This document shows, in pieces, positions 18,975 through 30,773 of a stretch of DNA of 64,000 nucleotides (position 1 is its first letter; each line of letters starts with the position of its first letter). The stretch spans positions 16,792 through 80,791 of the forward strand of contig NZ_JASHJX010000015.1 in NCBI RefSeq assembly GCF_030732985.1, given 5' to 3'. The translations under genes were made by a program, and so were the position numbers. Source of the stretch: Nioella sp. MMSF_3534 (GTDB taxonomy: Bacteria > Pseudomonadota > Alphaproteobacteria > Rhodobacterales > Rhodobacteraceae). The notes under the pieces are model-generated. The model had not been told where the DNA came from, ran no database searches, and saw nothing but the letters and a program-made list of their open reading frames with translations.

Positions 18975-19163
18975 ATGAAAATCTCCAACTTCGTGCTGAT
19001 AGCGGTCTGGATTCTTGTATCCGGCATACATTTGCATACATTTCTTCAGCTGATTGCCTGGGAATTTCCGTCCGGATTCCAGCGCGTTAACAACATCGTA
19101 TGCGGCAGCGCGGCGATATGGGGCTTTCCGCCGCGCCGTAAGGCCCTTGCGCGACTCCCTTAG
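18975..19163 (+). CDS. doubtful small membrane protein ORF
   Basis: A 62-codon frame starting four bases after the previous stop, with one hydrophobic segment near its N-terminus (about residues 6-30) and a basic end. The spacing would suit translational coupling, but base composition is lower in GC than its neighbours and the C-terminal half looks unlike protein. It may instead be leader DNA of mdh. Confidence 0.25.
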   Translation: MKISNFVLIAVWILVSGIHLHTFLQLIAWEFPSGFQRVNNIVCGSAAIWGFPPRRKALARLP

Positions 19164-19194
19164 TGCGGCTAGGCCACTTGGCAACTTCAACTGA

Positions 19195-20175
<981 letters not shown>

Positions 20176-20195
20176 TCAGGTTCGATACGTTAAGC

Positions 20196-20225
20196 AAAGG
20201 GCAGCCTTCGGGCTGCCTTTTTCGT
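20196..20225 (+). terminator. Rho-independent terminator of mdh
   Basis: AAAGGGCAGCC and GGCTGCCTTTTT flank the loop TTC, a strong hairpin with a T tract, 20 bases after the mdh stop codon. Confidence 0.93.
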
Positions 20226-20252
20226 TTCGGGATCAGTAGGGGCCAAGCCAGC

Positions 20253-20999
20253 ATGTTCAAACCCGCCACCGGCATGCATTACCACCGCTTCCTGAGGAAC
20301 CTGCACGAAACCACGCTGCTGGACTGGTATATGGAAATAGGGTGCCGGGATGGATCTTCCTTCGCGCCGGTCCGGTCCAAGACCATCGCGGTTGACCCCT
20401 TCTTCCGGGTGGAACGCAACGCGATCGGAGCCAAGCCCGCGCTGCATATCTTCCAGCAAACCAGCGACGACTTCTTTGCCAGCGGCTTTCTGGACGCGCT
20501 CGACATTCGGTTGAGCCTGAGCTTTCTGGACGGGATGCACCTGTTCGAGTACCTGCTGCGCGACGTCATCGAGACCGAGAAGCGGTCTCGCCCGGATGGG
20601 GTGATCATGATGCATGATTGCTGCCCCTTCGATCACGAGATGACCACGCGCGATCTGGACAATATCCCCGCCGCAGCCTGGACCGGCGATGTGTGGAAAC
20701 TGCTGCCGATCCTTCAGCGATATCGCCCCGGCCTGAAGATCGACGTGCTGGACTGCAAACCAACGGGCCTTGTGATGCTGTCCAACCTGGACCCGGACAA
20801 CAGCGCATTGTCGGATGCCTATGATCAGATCCTCGCGGACTGGACGGATGTCACGCTGAAGGACCATGGCGCGGACCGCTTCTACGACAGTTTCGACTAT
20901 GTCAGCGCCCGTGGTCAGGCACGCGCGGGCTATCCGCTGCTGTCCGCGGTCGGCCTGGATGACAGTGCAGGCTTTACCCCCGTCATGATGTCTTCCTGA
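20253..20999 (+). CDS. class I SAM-dependent methyltransferase-like protein
   Basis: A 248-residue protein with a methyltransferase-like layout: YMEIGCRDGSSF (motif I-like, SAM-binding loop), TIAVDPFF (acidic residue after strand 2), then LSFLDGMHLFEYLLRDVIE and GVIMMHDCCP, features common in the Methyltransf_24 group found near glycosyltransferases. The substrate is unknown. It sits between the mdh terminator and the sucC operator region and has no TCA-cycle role that can be inferred. Confidence 0.7.
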   Translation: MFKPATGMHYHRFLRNLHETTLLDWYMEIGCRDGSSFAPVRSKTIAVDPFFRVERNAIGAKPALHIFQQTSDDFFASGFLDALDIRLSLSFLDGMHLFEYLLRDVIETEKRSRPDGVIMMHDCCPFDHEMTTRDLDNIPAAAWTGDVWKLLPILQRYRPGLKIDVLDCKPTGLVMLSNLDPDNSALSDAYDQILADWTDVTLKDHGADRFYDSFDYVSARGQARAGYPLLSAVGLDDSAGFTPVMMSS

Positions 21000-21075
21000 G
21001 CGATCCCGATTGCTGCCGATCCCAGGAAGTCAGTGATTCGCCGCAGTCAGCGCCTTGAGAACAAGGGACTTCCCA

Positions 21076-21111
21076 TTTGTGATCACACCTTTTCCGACTG
21101 TGATCACAAAT
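21076..21111 (+). promoter_or_regulatory. tandem GTGATCAC operators upstream of sucC
   Basis: TTTGTGATCACACC (GATC centred at 21082.5) and CTGTGATCACAAAT (centred at 21103.5) are 21 bp apart, the same spacing as before sdhCDAB. They lie about 108-142 bases before the sucC start codon, in a 218-base intergenic region downstream of the methyltransferase gene. Confidence 0.75.
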
Positions 21112-21217
21112 CCGGCTTTTTTCGGCAAATGCCCGCTGAAACGGCAAAATGGCGTTTCTTTGCACGCATGACTTGTGCTTAGACGGACGGGACCAAGTAG
21201 CAACATGGGACAGTTTC

Positions 21218-22411
21218 ATGAACATTCATGAATACCAGGCGAAGGCTCTGCTTCGCAATTACGGCGCCCCGGTCAGCGATGGCCGCGTGGTCCTGAGAGC
21301 TGAAGACGCCAAAACCGCAGCCGGTGAACTCGATGGCCCGCTTTGGGTGGTCAAGGCGCAGATCCACGCGGGCGGGCGCGGCAAGGGCAGCTTCAAGGAA
21401 GCCGATGCTGGCGAAAAGGGCGGCGTGCGTCTGGCCAAATCGGTGGAAGAAGCGGCAGATGAGGCCAAAAGGATGCTGGGCCGCACCCTTGTGACCCATC
21501 AGACCGGCCCCGCCGGCAAGCAGGTCAACCGGATCTATATCGAAGACGGGTCGGGCATCGAGACCGAGATGTATCTGGCCCTTCTGGTCGATCGCCAGAC
21601 CAGCCGCATTTCCTTCGTCTGCTCGACCGAGGGCGGCATGGATATCGAAGAGGTCGCCGCCGCGACCCCCGAAAAGATCCTGTCCTTCTCCGTCGATCCC
21701 GCAACCGGGTATCAGGCCTTTCACGGCCGCCGGATCGCGTTCTCTCTCGGGCTGAAGGGCCCGCAGGTCAAACAGTGCGTGGCGCTGATGGGTCTGCTCT
21801 ACAAGGCCTTCACCGAGAAGGACATGGAGATGCTGGAGATCAACCCGCTGATCGTGACCGACAAGGGTGATCTGAAGGTGCTGGATGCGAAGGTCGGTTT
21901 CGACGGCAACGCCATCTACCGCCACCGCGACATTGCCGAACTGCGCGACGAGACCGAGGAAGACCCCAAGGAACTCGCCGCCTCCAAGTATGACCTGAAC
22001 TACATCGCGCTCGACGGTGAAATCGGCTGCATGGTGAACGGCGCGGGCCTGGCCATGGCGACGATGGACATCATCAAGCTTTACGGGTCTGAACCCGCCA
22101 ACTTCCTCGACGTGGGTGGCGGTGCGACCAAGGAAAAGGTGACCGAAGCCTTCAAGATCATCACCTCTGACCCGAACGTCAAAGGCATCCTGGTGAACAT
22201 CTTCGGCGGCATCATGCGCTGTGACATCATCGCCGAGGGCGTTGTGTCGGCGGTGAAGGAAGTGGGCCTTCAGGTTCCGCTGGTCGTCCGTCTGGAAGGC
22301 ACCAATGTCGAAAAGGGCAAGGAGATCATCAACACCTCCGGCCTGAACGTGATCGCTGCGGACGACCTGAAGGACGGCGCGCAGAAGATCGTGGCAGCGG
22401 TCAAGGGGTGA
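21218..22411 (+). CDS. sucC: succinyl-CoA synthetase beta subunit
   Basis: A 397-residue ATP-grasp subunit that, with SucD, converts succinyl-CoA to succinate with nucleotide triphosphate formation. The start [16 protein letters not shown] is the canonical N-terminus; an upstream in-frame ATG adds 23 implausible residues. [23 protein letters not shown] and the C-terminal [12 protein letters not shown] and [10 protein letters not shown] are typical. Its transcription start should lie downstream of the two GTGATCAC palindromes. It is separated from sucD by a sulfotransferase-like gene. Confidence 0.98.
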   Translation: MNIHEYQAKALLRNYGAPVSDGRVVLRAEDAKTAAGELDGPLWVVKAQIHAGGRGKGSFKEADAGEKGGVRLAKSVEEAADEAKRMLGRTLVTHQTGPAGKQVNRIYIEDGSGIETEMYLALLVDRQTSRISFVCSTEGGMDIEEVAAATPEKILSFSVDPATGYQAFHGRRIAFSLGLKGPQVKQCVALMGLLYKAFTEKDMEMLEINPLIVTDKGDLKVLDAKVGFDGNAIYRHRDIAELRDETEEDPKELAASKYDLNYIALDGEIGCMVNGAGLAMATMDIIKLYGSEPANFLDVGGGATKEKVTEAFKIITSDPNVKGILVNIFGGIMRCDIIAEGVVSAVKEVGLQVPLVVRLEGTNVEKGKEIINTSGLNVIAADDLKDGAQKIVAAVKG

Positions 22412-22575
22412 GCACGGGCAAACCTGTCTGACCGCAGAGAACCGGGTGGGCGCCCGCGCCCATCCAATAGACAACATCGGAGCAGCCTTTCCGTGGCCCG
22501 ACCCGCAAAGCATATCCTTTCAAGCGCGAACCGGTTCGCCCGCCCGCATCGGATGCGACGTGCAGGAGTGTCGGC

Positions 22576-23625
22576 ATGACCGATCAGCGGCCCATTCCCG
22601 GCCCATCGAGGAAGCGGCAGCGCTGTGTCGTGCATATCGGTTTGAACAAGACCGGATCGACGACGATTCAGGCCTGGCTGCAGATCAATCAGGACGCTTT
22701 GCGCGATCAGGGTATCTGGCACGACAATTTGGGCCCGCATAGCGGCCCGCACTTGTCCACCGCCGTCGGTTGGACAATCTTTGCACATTCGCAACGCCCC
22801 AATTACGTGCCGGGTGGCTGGCAGGCGCAGTCATACCGAATCCGGAGCCGCGCTGACCTGCAAGAACGACTGGACCAATTCCTGACCCGTGTCGAAGCCA
22901 CCTTTCCGCCGCCCGAAGACGGCACTTATGTGACCTCGTCCGAACATATCGGGGCCGGTCTGAAGAATGTGCCTGAAATGGAGAAGCTGCATAACTGGTT
23001 TGCCGCTCGCTTCAATGAGGTGCGCTATGTGGTCTATATCCGCGAGCAGACCGATTGGGTTGCCAGCGCCTATGTGCAGGCGGTCCGGTCTGGCACGACG
23101 GAAAGCCTTGATGCCTATATCGAAAACTTCGGGTTCAACGATTACCACGCGCTGATCGAAAAATGGCGCGGCGTCGCGGGGGACGAGAATGTCGATGTGC
23201 GGATCTTCGACCGCGCGGCTTTCGCGGGCGGCGACCTGATCGACGATTTCGCCCATGCCCTCGGGGTCGATGCCAGCCGAACCGCGCGGCCGCCGAAGCT
23301 GAACGATTCCATGCCGCTCTACCAGCTTCACCTGCTGCTGTGGGGCAGCCGCCTGTTCGGCAAGCTGGTCAACAGGCTGGGGCTTCTGCCCGCCCAGCGC
23401 CGCCTCTACAGCCGTAACATGCCCTTCCTTTTCGGCAGCAAACGCCTGCGTCTCAGCCCGGAACAGGCGGCACGGGTGCGGGCGATGAATGCCGGCAGCA
23501 ACGAAGCGCTTCGCGCGCTTGTCTTTCCCGCAGCGGACAGCCTGTTTCCGGGCGCCTCTGCATCCCAATCACCCCGGTCCGCGCAAGGCGCGGCCGCAGC
23601 AATCCCGCAAGTGACAGGACAATAA
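22576..23625 (+). CDS. sulfotransferase-like P-loop protein
   Basis: A 349-residue protein with [16 protein letters not shown] near residue 20, the 5'-phosphosulfate-binding loop pattern (HxGxxKTGST) of PAPS-dependent sulfotransferases. [18 protein letters not shown], the family's 3'-phosphate-binding R-x7-S region, follows near residue 150, and it ends in an Ala/Ser-rich tail. It probably sulfates a glycan or other surface molecule, which is an inference. It lies between sucC and sucD, one base before the sucD start, so it should be cotranscribed with them. Confidence 0.75.
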   Translation: MTDQRPIPGPSRKRQRCVVHIGLNKTGSTTIQAWLQINQDALRDQGIWHDNLGPHSGPHLSTAVGWTIFAHSQRPNYVPGGWQAQSYRIRSRADLQERLDQFLTRVEATFPPPEDGTYVTSSEHIGAGLKNVPEMEKLHNWFAARFNEVRYVVYIREQTDWVASAYVQAVRSGTTESLDAYIENFGFNDYHALIEKWRGVAGDENVDVRIFDRAAFAGGDLIDDFAHALGVDASRTARPPKLNDSMPLYQLHLLLWGSRLFGKLVNRLGLLPAQRRLYSRNMPFLFGSKRLRLSPEQAARVRAMNAGSNEALRALVFPAADSLFPGASASQSPRSAQGAAAAIPQVTGQ

Positions 23626-23626
23626 A

Positions 23627-24508
<882 letters not shown>

Positions 24509-24518
24509 ACCCTGGATC

Positions 24519-24548
24519 AGGGCGGGGAGGCATCCCCGCCCTCTCTTT
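24519..24548 (+). terminator. Rho-independent terminator of sucCD
   Basis: Perfect ten-base arms AGGGCGGGGA and TCCCCGCCCT with loop GGCA, then CTCTTT. This separates the sucC-sucD unit from sucA. Confidence 0.88.
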
Positions 24549-24645
24549 GAATACAAAAGCGAGATGATGACCGGATGCGCCTCATCCCTTGCCTCAAGCC
24601 CTCAACCGGCCATCCGAACGGTCCCAACCCGACAGAGGTAACGCC

Positions 24646-27606
24646 ATGACCGACCAAAGCCCTAACGACCTCTTCCAGGCCTCCAGCTTCATGCAGGGCC
24701 ACAACGCGGAATATCTGGAACAGCTCTACGCCCAGTATGCCAACGATCCCAATGCGGTCGATGCGGCGTGGCAGGAGTTCTTCCGCGCCCTTGGCGATGC
24801 CGAACCCGATGTAAAGGCCGAGGCCGCTGGCCCGTCCTGGGCGCGCGCCGACTGGCCGCCTGCGCCCAATGACGACCTGACCGGGGCGCTGACCGGCGAA
24901 TGGCCCGTACAGGCCGAGGCGAAGGGGGCTGAGAAGAAAATCCGCGAAAAGGCGGCGGAAAAGGGCATCGAAGTGACCGACGAGGTCATCAAACGGGCGG
25001 TTCTGGACAGCATCCGCGCGCTGATGATCATCCGGGCCTACCGGATCCGGGGGCATCTGGTGGCCGATCTCGACCCGCTTGGCATGCGCGACGCGACCCC
25101 GCACCCGGAACTGGACCCGAAATCCTACGGTTTTACCGAGGGCGACATGGATCGCCCGATCTTCATCGACCAGGTTCTGGGCCTGCAAGTCGCGTCGATG
25201 CGGCAGATCATCGACATCGTGAAGCGGACCTACTGTGGCACCTTCGCGCTGCAATACATGCATATCTCGAACCCCGAAGAGGCCGGCTGGCTGAAAGAAC
25301 GGATCGAGGGCTATGGCAAGGAAATCGCCTTCACCCGCGAAGGCCGCAAGGCGATCCTGAACAAGCTGGTCGAGGCCGAGGGCTTCGAAAAGTTCCTGCA
25401 TGTGAAATACATGGGCACAAAGCGCTTCGGCCTTGATGGCGGCGAAAGCCTGATCCCCGCGATGGAACAGATCATCAAGCGCGGCGGCCAGTTGGGCCTG
25501 AAAGAGATCGTCATCGGCATGCCCCACCGGGGCCGCCTGTCGGTGCTGGCCAACGTGATGGGCAAGCCCTATCGCGCGATTTTCAACGAGTTTCAGGGCG
25601 GCAGCTTCAAGCCCGAGGATGTGGATGGCTCCGGCGACGTGAAATACCACCTTGGCGCGTCCAGCGACCGGGAGTTTGACGGCAATTCCGTGCACCTTTC
25701 CCTGACCGCCAACCCCTCTCACCTGGAGGCGGTGAACCCGGTGGTTCTGGGCAAGGTTCGCGCCAAGCAGGACCAGAAGAACGATGAGGCCCGCACCTCC
25801 GTTCTGCCGGTGCTTCTGCATGGCGACGCGGCCTTTGCCGGTCAGGGTGTGGTGGCCGAGGGCTTTGGCCTCTCCGGCCTCAAGGGTCACAAGACCGGCG
25901 GCACCATGCATATCGTGGTGAACAACCAGATCGGCTTTACCACCGCGCCGCATTTCAGCCGCTCCAGCCCCTATCCCACCGACATCGCTCTGATGGTGGA
26001 GGCCCCGATCTTCCACGTGAACGGCGACGACCCCGAGGCCGTGGTTCATGCCGCCAAGGTTGCCACCGAGTTCCGCCAGAAATTCGGCAAGGACGTGGTG
26101 TTGGATATCTTCTGCTACCGCCGGTTCGGTCACAACGAGGGCGACGAGCCCATGTTCACCAACCCGATCATGTACAAGAAGATCAAGGGCCATAAGACGA
26201 CCCTGCAACTCTATACCGAACGGCTGGTGAAGGACGGGCTGATCCCCGAGGGTGAGATCGAGGACATGAAGGCCGCCTTCCAGGCCTATCTGAACGAAGA
26301 GTTCGAGGCCGGTAAGGAATTCAAGCCCAACAAGGCCGACTGGCTGGACGGGCGCTGGTCGCATCTGGACAAGAAGGGCGAGGAATATCAGCGCGGCGAA
26401 ACCGCCATCGCACCCGAAACCTTTGCGGAGATCGGCCGCGCGCTGACCACCGCGCCAGAAGGGTTCAACCTGCACAAGACCGTGGGCCGTCTGCTGGACA
26501 CCAAGAAGCAGATGTTCGAAACCGGCGAGGGCTTCGATTGGGCCACCGCCGAAGCTTTGGCCTATGGCTCACTTCTGACCGAGGGCTACCCGGTGCGCCT
26601 TGCCGGGCAGGATGCCACCCGCGGCACGTTCAGCCAGCGCCATTCCGGCCTGATCGACCAGGTCACCGAAGACCGCTACTACCCGCTCAACCACATCCGC
26701 GAGGGGCAGGCGCAATACGAGGTCATCGACTCGATGCTCTCGGAATATGCCGTGCTTGGCTTCGAGTATGGTTACAGCCTCGCCGAACCCAATGCGCTGG
26801 TGCTGTGGGAAGCCCAGTTCGGTGATTTCGCCAACGGCGCGCAGATCATGTTCGACCAGTTCATCAGCTCGGGCGAACGCAAATGGCTGCGGATGTCGGG
26901 CCTTGTCATGCTGCTGCCCCACGGCTTCGAAGGCCAGGGCCCGGAACACAGCTCTGCCCGTCTGGAACGCTTCCTCCAAATGTGCGCCGAGGATAACTGG
27001 ATCGTCGCCAACTGCACGACTCCGGCCAACTACTTCCACATTCTGCGCCGCCAGATCCACCGCGACTATCGCAAGCCGCTGGTGCTGATGACACCGAAAT
27101 CGCTTCTGCGTCACAAGCTGGCGATTTCCAAGGCCGAGGAAATGACCACCGGGTCCAGCTTCCACCGGGTTCTGTGGGATGATGCCCAATACGGCAATTC
27201 CGATACGCAGCTGGTGGCCGATGACAAGATCAAGCGCGTGGTCATGTGTTCCGGCAAGGTCTATTTCGACCTGCTGGAAGAACGCGACGCGCGTGGCTTG
27301 GACGATGTCTACCTGATGCGTCTGGAGCAGTTCTATCCCTTCCCGGCCCTCAGCCTGATGAAGGAACTGGAACGCTTCAAGCAGGCCGAGATGGTCTGGT
27401 GTCAGGAAGAGCCCAAGAACCAGGGCGCCTGGAGCTTCGTGGAACCCAATATCGAATGGGTCCTCAGCCGCATCGGCGCCAAACACACGCGGCCATCCTA
27501 TGCCGGCCGCAACGCCTCTGCCTCGCCCGCCACGGGCCTGGCCAGCCAGCACAAAGCACAGCAAGCCGCGCTCGTGAACGACGCGCTCACCATCGAGGGG
27601 AACTGA
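24646..27606 (+). CDS. sucA: 2-oxoglutarate dehydrogenase E1 component
   Basis: A 986-residue ThDP-dependent E1 subunit that decarboxylates 2-oxoglutarate and transfers succinyl to the SucB lipoyl group. The N-terminal QASSFMQGHNAEYLEQLYAQ, MPHRGRLSVLANVMGKP, FTTAPHFSRSSPYPTDIA with GDDPEAV, and the C-terminal QGPEHSSARLERFLQ are family landmarks. The start is the ATG preceded by CAGAGGT; an in-frame ATG 57 bases upstream lacks such a site. sucB follows three bases after the stop. Confidence 0.98.
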   Translation: MTDQSPNDLFQASSFMQGHNAEYLEQLYAQYANDPNAVDAAWQEFFRALGDAEPDVKAEAAGPSWARADWPPAPNDDLTGALTGEWPVQAEAKGAEKKIREKAAEKGIEVTDEVIKRAVLDSIRALMIIRAYRIRGHLVADLDPLGMRDATPHPELDPKSYGFTEGDMDRPIFIDQVLGLQVASMRQIIDIVKRTYCGTFALQYMHISNPEEAGWLKERIEGYGKEIAFTREGRKAILNKLVEAEGFEKFLHVKYMGTKRFGLDGGESLIPAMEQIIKRGGQLGLKEIVIGMPHRGRLSVLANVMGKPYRAIFNEFQGGSFKPEDVDGSGDVKYHLGASSDREFDGNSVHLSLTANPSHLEAVNPVVLGKVRAKQDQKNDEARTSVLPVLLHGDAAFAGQGVVAEGFGLSGLKGHKTGGTMHIVVNNQIGFTTAPHFSRSSPYPTDIALMVEAPIFHVNGDDPEAVVHAAKVATEFRQKFGKDVVLDIFCYRRFGHNEGDEPMFTNPIMYKKIKGHKTTLQLYTERLVKDGLIPEGEIEDMKAAFQAYLNEEFEAGKEFKPNKADWLDGRWSHLDKKGEEYQRGETAIAPETFAEIGRALTTAPEGFNLHKTVGRLLDTKKQMFETGEGFDWATAEALAYGSLLTEGYPVRLAGQDATRGTFSQRHSGLIDQVTEDRYYPLNHIREGQAQYEVIDSMLSEYAVLGFEYGYSLAEPNALVLWEAQFGDFANGAQIMFDQFISSGERKWLRMSGLVMLLPHGFEGQGPEHSSARLERFLQMCAEDNWIVANCTTPANYFHILRRQIHRDYRKPLVLMTPKSLLRHKLAISKAEEMTTGSSFHRVLWDDAQYGNSDTQLVADDKIKRVVMCSGKVYFDLLEERDARGLDDVYLMRLEQFYPFPALSLMKELERFKQAEMVWCQEEPKNQGAWSFVEPNIEWVLSRIGAKHTRPSYAGRNASASPATGLASQHKAQQAALVNDALTIEGN

Positions 27607-27609
27607 TAG

Positions 27610-29109
27610 ATGTCCGTAGAAGTCCGAGTGCCCACCCTGGGCGAAAGTGTGACCGAGGCAACGGTCGCCACCTGGTTCAAGAAACCCGGCGATGCCGTCG
27701 CGGTGGATGAGATGCTGTGCGAGCTGGAAACCGACAAGGTGACCGTCGAGGTGCCCTCGCCTGCCGCTGGCACCCTGGCCGAGATCGTGGCCGCAGAAGG
27801 GGAAACCGTCGGTGTTGATGCGCTGCTGGCCACTCTGTCGGCTGGTGAAGGCGCAGCCCCCGCCCCCGCCGCCGAAGCAGCCCCTGCCGCCGCACCCGCA
27901 TCATCGGGTGGCGAGGCCGTTGACGTCATGGTGCCCACGCTCGGGGAAAGCGTGACCGAGGCCACCGTTTCGACCTGGTTCAAGCAGGTGGGCGACACCG
28001 TCGCGCAGGACGAAATGCTGTGCGAGCTGGAAACCGACAAAGTGTCGGTCGAGGTGCCCGCCCCGGCCTCTGGCGTGCTGTCGGAAATCGTCGCGCCGGA
28101 AGGAACCACCGTCAATGCCTCCGCCAAGCTGGCCGTGATCGGCGGCGCGTCTGCTGCTGCTGCAGCCCCGGCGGCGGCCCCTGCCCCTGCGGCCTCCGCC
28201 AGCACCGACGTCAAGAACGCGCCCTCCGCTGAAAAGCTGATGGCCGAAAAGGGTCTCTCGCCCGATCAGGTGCAGGGCACCGGACGCGACGGGCGCATCA
28301 TGAAGGAAGACGTGATGAAAGCCGGCTCCGCCCCCGCAGCGGCCCCCACGCCAGCCCCGGCTCCGGCCCCTGCCGCCGCGCCGCGTGCCCCGGTCAGCGC
28401 CGATGACGCCGCGCGCGAGGAACGGGTCAAGATGACCCGCCTGCGCCAGACCATCGCCCGCCGCCTGAAGGACGCGCAGAACACCGCCGCGATCCTGACC
28501 ACCTATAACGAGGTGGACATGACCGAGGTCATGGCGCTGCGCAACCAGTACAAGGACCAGTTCGAGAAGAAGCATGGCGTCCGCCTCGGCTTCATGTCCT
28601 TCTTCACCAAGGCCTGCTGCCACGCACTGAAAGAAGTGCCCGAGGTCAACGCCGAGATCGACGGCACAGACATCGTCTATAAGAACTTCGTTCATATGGG
28701 CGTCGCCGCAGGCACCCCGCAGGGTCTGGTGGTTCCGGTCATCCGGGATGCCGACCAGATGAGCTTTGCCGCCATCGAGAAAGCCATCGCCGAAAAGGGC
28801 AAGCGCGCCCGCGATGGCAAACTGTCCATGGCGGAAATGCAGGGCGGCACCTTCACCATCTCGAACGGCGGCGTCTATGGCTCGCTCATGTCCTCGCCCA
28901 TCCTGAACCCCCCGCAGTCGGGCATCCTCGGCATGCACAAGATCCAGGACCGCCCCATGGTCATCAATGGCGAGATCAAGATCCGCCCGATGATGTACCT
29001 CGCCCTGTCCTACGATCACCGCATCGTCGACGGCAAAGGCGCGGTGACGTTCCTGGTGCGGGTGAAAGAAGCACTGGAGGATCCCCGGCGGTTGCTGATG
29101 GATTTGTGA
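27610..29109 (+). CDS. sucB: 2-oxoglutarate dehydrogenase E2 component, two lipoyl domains
   Basis: A 499-residue dihydrolipoyl succinyltransferase. It carries two lipoyl domains, each with an ELETDK motif (lipoyl Lys43 and Lys144), joined and followed by Ala/Pro-rich flexible linkers. A peripheral-subunit-binding domain lies around residues 205-240 ([13 protein letters not shown]) and the catalytic domain ends with YDHRIVDG. Many bacterial SucB proteins have only one lipoyl domain. It follows sucA by three bases, and lpd (E3) lies about 2.8 kb downstream. Confidence 0.97.
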   Translation: MSVEVRVPTLGESVTEATVATWFKKPGDAVAVDEMLCELETDKVTVEVPSPAAGTLAEIVAAEGETVGVDALLATLSAGEGAAPAPAAEAAPAAAPASSGGEAVDVMVPTLGESVTEATVSTWFKQVGDTVAQDEMLCELETDKVSVEVPAPASGVLSEIVAPEGTTVNASAKLAVIGGASAAAAAPAAAPAPAASASTDVKNAPSAEKLMAEKGLSPDQVQGTGRDGRIMKEDVMKAGSAPAAAPTPAPAPAPAAAPRAPVSADDAAREERVKMTRLRQTIARRLKDAQNTAAILTTYNEVDMTEVMALRNQYKDQFEKKHGVRLGFMSFFTKACCHALKEVPEVNAEIDGTDIVYKNFVHMGVAAGTPQGLVVPVIRDADQMSFAAIEKAIAEKGKRARDGKLSMAEMQGGTFTISNGGVYGSLMSSPILNPPQSGILGMHKIQDRPMVINGEIKIRPMMYLALSYDHRIVDGKGAVTFLVRVKEALEDPRRLLMDL

Positions 29110-29139
29110 TCCAAGTCAGACTCTGAAGCGTAGCTATTT

Positions 29140-29170
29140 CGTCCGTCCGGGTCTGCCGGGCGGACGTTTT
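29140..29170 (+). terminator. probable Rho-independent terminator of sucAB
   Basis: CGTCCGTCCGG and CCGGGCGGACG form an 11-base stem with one mismatch and a five-base loop, followed by TTTT, 30 bases after the sucB stop. Confidence 0.7.
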
Positions 29171-29184
29171 CGATTGAGGTTCCC

Positions 29185-29595
29185 ATGACCCCCGAACTCA
29201 CCACCCTCGCCCTCGCGGCCCTCTGGCAAGTCGTGCAGATCGCGCTCATGGCGATCCCCGCCAATCTGGAGCTTGGCACCGCCAAGACACTCTCGCCCCG
29301 CGACCCGGACCGGCTCGGTACCCCGCTGATGGACCAGGTCAGCCCCCGCACAGGCCGCCTGCACCGGGCGATGACCAACCATTTCGAGGGGCTGATCCTC
29401 TTCACCATCGCCGTGGTCGTGGTGACATTGGGCGAGGCCTCCTCCTCCCTCACCGCCGCATGCGCCTGGATCTACCTTGCCGCGCGCATTCTTTATGTGC
29501 CTGCCTATGCCTTTGGCTGGGTGCCCTGGCGGTCGCTTCTGTGGGCCGTGGGGCTTGGGGCCACCGTGCTCATGCTGGTGGCGGCCCTGATCTAG
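29185..29595 (+). CDS. MAPEG family membrane protein
   Basis: A 136-residue protein with four membrane helices and the MAPEG (membrane-associated eicosanoid and glutathione metabolism) pattern: RLHRAMTNHFEGLILF after the first helix, then AAARILYVPAYAF-like text near residues 97-110. Its biochemical role in bacteria is unknown. It follows the sucAB terminator by 14 bases and precedes two long palindromes. Confidence 0.85.
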   Translation: MTPELTTLALAALWQVVQIALMAIPANLELGTAKTLSPRDPDRLGTPLMDQVSPRTGRLHRAMTNHFEGLILFTIAVVVVTLGEASSSLTAACAWIYLAARILYVPAYAFGWVPWRSLLWAVGLGATVLMLVAALI

Positions 29596-29603
29596 GGGAT
29601 CAG

Positions 29604-29662
29604 GAAGAATTTTCCGGAAAATTCTTCAGAAAAATCCCGAAAAATCTTCCAGAAGATTTTTC
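29604..29662 (+). repeat. 24-bp perfect palindrome followed by a related hairpin
   Basis: GAAGAATTTTCC and GGAAAATTCTTC (29604-29627) form a perfect 24-base palindrome. Twelve bases later, GAAAAATCTT and AAGATTTTTC (29639-29662) form a ten-base stem with loop CCAG. Both use GAAGA/TTTTC elements and are A/T-rich in a GC-rich region. They start nine bases after the MAPEG stop. The second ends in TTTTTCC and could terminate transcription; the first has no loop and could be a protein site or double terminator. Confidence 0.7.
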
Positions 29663-29777
29663 CTGCCCGCCTCCACCTCGACCGCTTTCATTTGCCCTTT
29701 CCCCCCGCGCGCGGCATACTCCGCCCAAACGCGCCATCAGAGCGCCGGAACGAGCCGTCACACGAAGGGCCACGCCG

Positions 29778-30773
29778 ATGAGCAGCCGCTTTGGAACCCG
29801 AACCGTCCTGTCCTGCATGAAGAACGAGGGGATCTTCCTGCTCGAATGGGTGGCCTATTACCGCCTGCTCGGGGTCGATCATATCGTGGTCATCAGCAAT
29901 GACTGCGCCGATGGCACCGACATGATGCTGGACCGCTTGCAGGAGCTTGGGCAGGTCAAACACATCCGCAATCGCGGCTACGAGGCTGACAGCCCGCAGA
30001 TCCACGGGCTGCGCATGGCCAGGGACGAGATCGAGGAAGTGGCCGAGGCCAACTGGCTGCTGCATGTGGACAGCGATGAGTTTCTGAACGTGTTTCATGG
30101 GGATCACCGGCTCGATGACCTGATCGACGTGGTGCAGGGCTTCGACGCCTGCGCCATTGCCTGGCGCCCCTTTGGCGATGGCGGCCACAAGACATGGCCC
30201 GGCGGCAATGTGCTGGAAAACTTCACCCGCTGCGACAAGAAACCCTTCTGGTCCACCGCCTTCCACAAGGCCCTGTTCCAGCCGAAGAAATTCCAGACCA
30301 TGACCGTGCATATGCCCAAGCACCCGCTGCGTCCCGATGCGACCCAGTGCAACGCCATGGGTGAGGCCATCGACACCACCGCGCTTTATACCATGGCCCA
30401 TGAACGCCACCGGGGCATGGACCGCGAAAAGCTGACCTGGGACGGGGCCTGCATCAACCACTACACGATCAAATCCGAGGATCTCTTCCTGCTGAAGAAC
30501 GATCGCGGCGACGGCGCCGACCGGGGCGGCACCAAGCGTTACCTCAACTCCACCTTCCACCGGCGTTACAACACCAACCGACGCGAAGATACGTCGATCC
30601 TGCGCCACCTGCCGGAACTGCAGGACCGGATCGACGCGCTGCGTGCCGACCCCCTGCTGGCGACGCTGGAACAGGCCTCCAACATCTGGTGGGACAACCG
30701 TCGTGCCCGCGTCCTGACGCCCGAGCGCATCGCCGAATGGACCTTGCCCGTGGACGAGGAGAAAGCCGCATGA
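29778..30773 (+). CDS. glycosyltransferase family 2 protein (first of tandem pair)
   Basis: A 331-residue cytoplasmic protein of the Glyco_tranf_2_4 type. It opens with VLSCMKNEGIFLLEWVAYYR, the nucleotide-sugar-binding strand, and has LLHVDSDEFLNV containing the metal-binding DxD, then HMPKHP and INHYTIKSEDLFLLKNDRG. The chosen ATG gives the N-terminus shared with the next gene; the long upstream extension is non-coding in character. It overlaps the next gene by four bases (ATGA). Acceptor and donor are unknown. Confidence 0.85.
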   Translation: MSSRFGTRTVLSCMKNEGIFLLEWVAYYRLLGVDHIVVISNDCADGTDMMLDRLQELGQVKHIRNRGYEADSPQIHGLRMARDEIEEVAEANWLLHVDSDEFLNVFHGDHRLDDLIDVVQGFDACAIAWRPFGDGGHKTWPGGNVLENFTRCDKKPFWSTAFHKALFQPKKFQTMTVHMPKHPLRPDATQCNAMGEAIDTTALYTMAHERHRGMDREKLTWDGACINHYTIKSEDLFLLKNDRGDGADRGGTKRYLNSTFHRRYNTNRREDTSILRHLPELQDRIDALRADPLLATLEQASNIWWDNRRARVLTPERIAEWTLPVDEEKAA

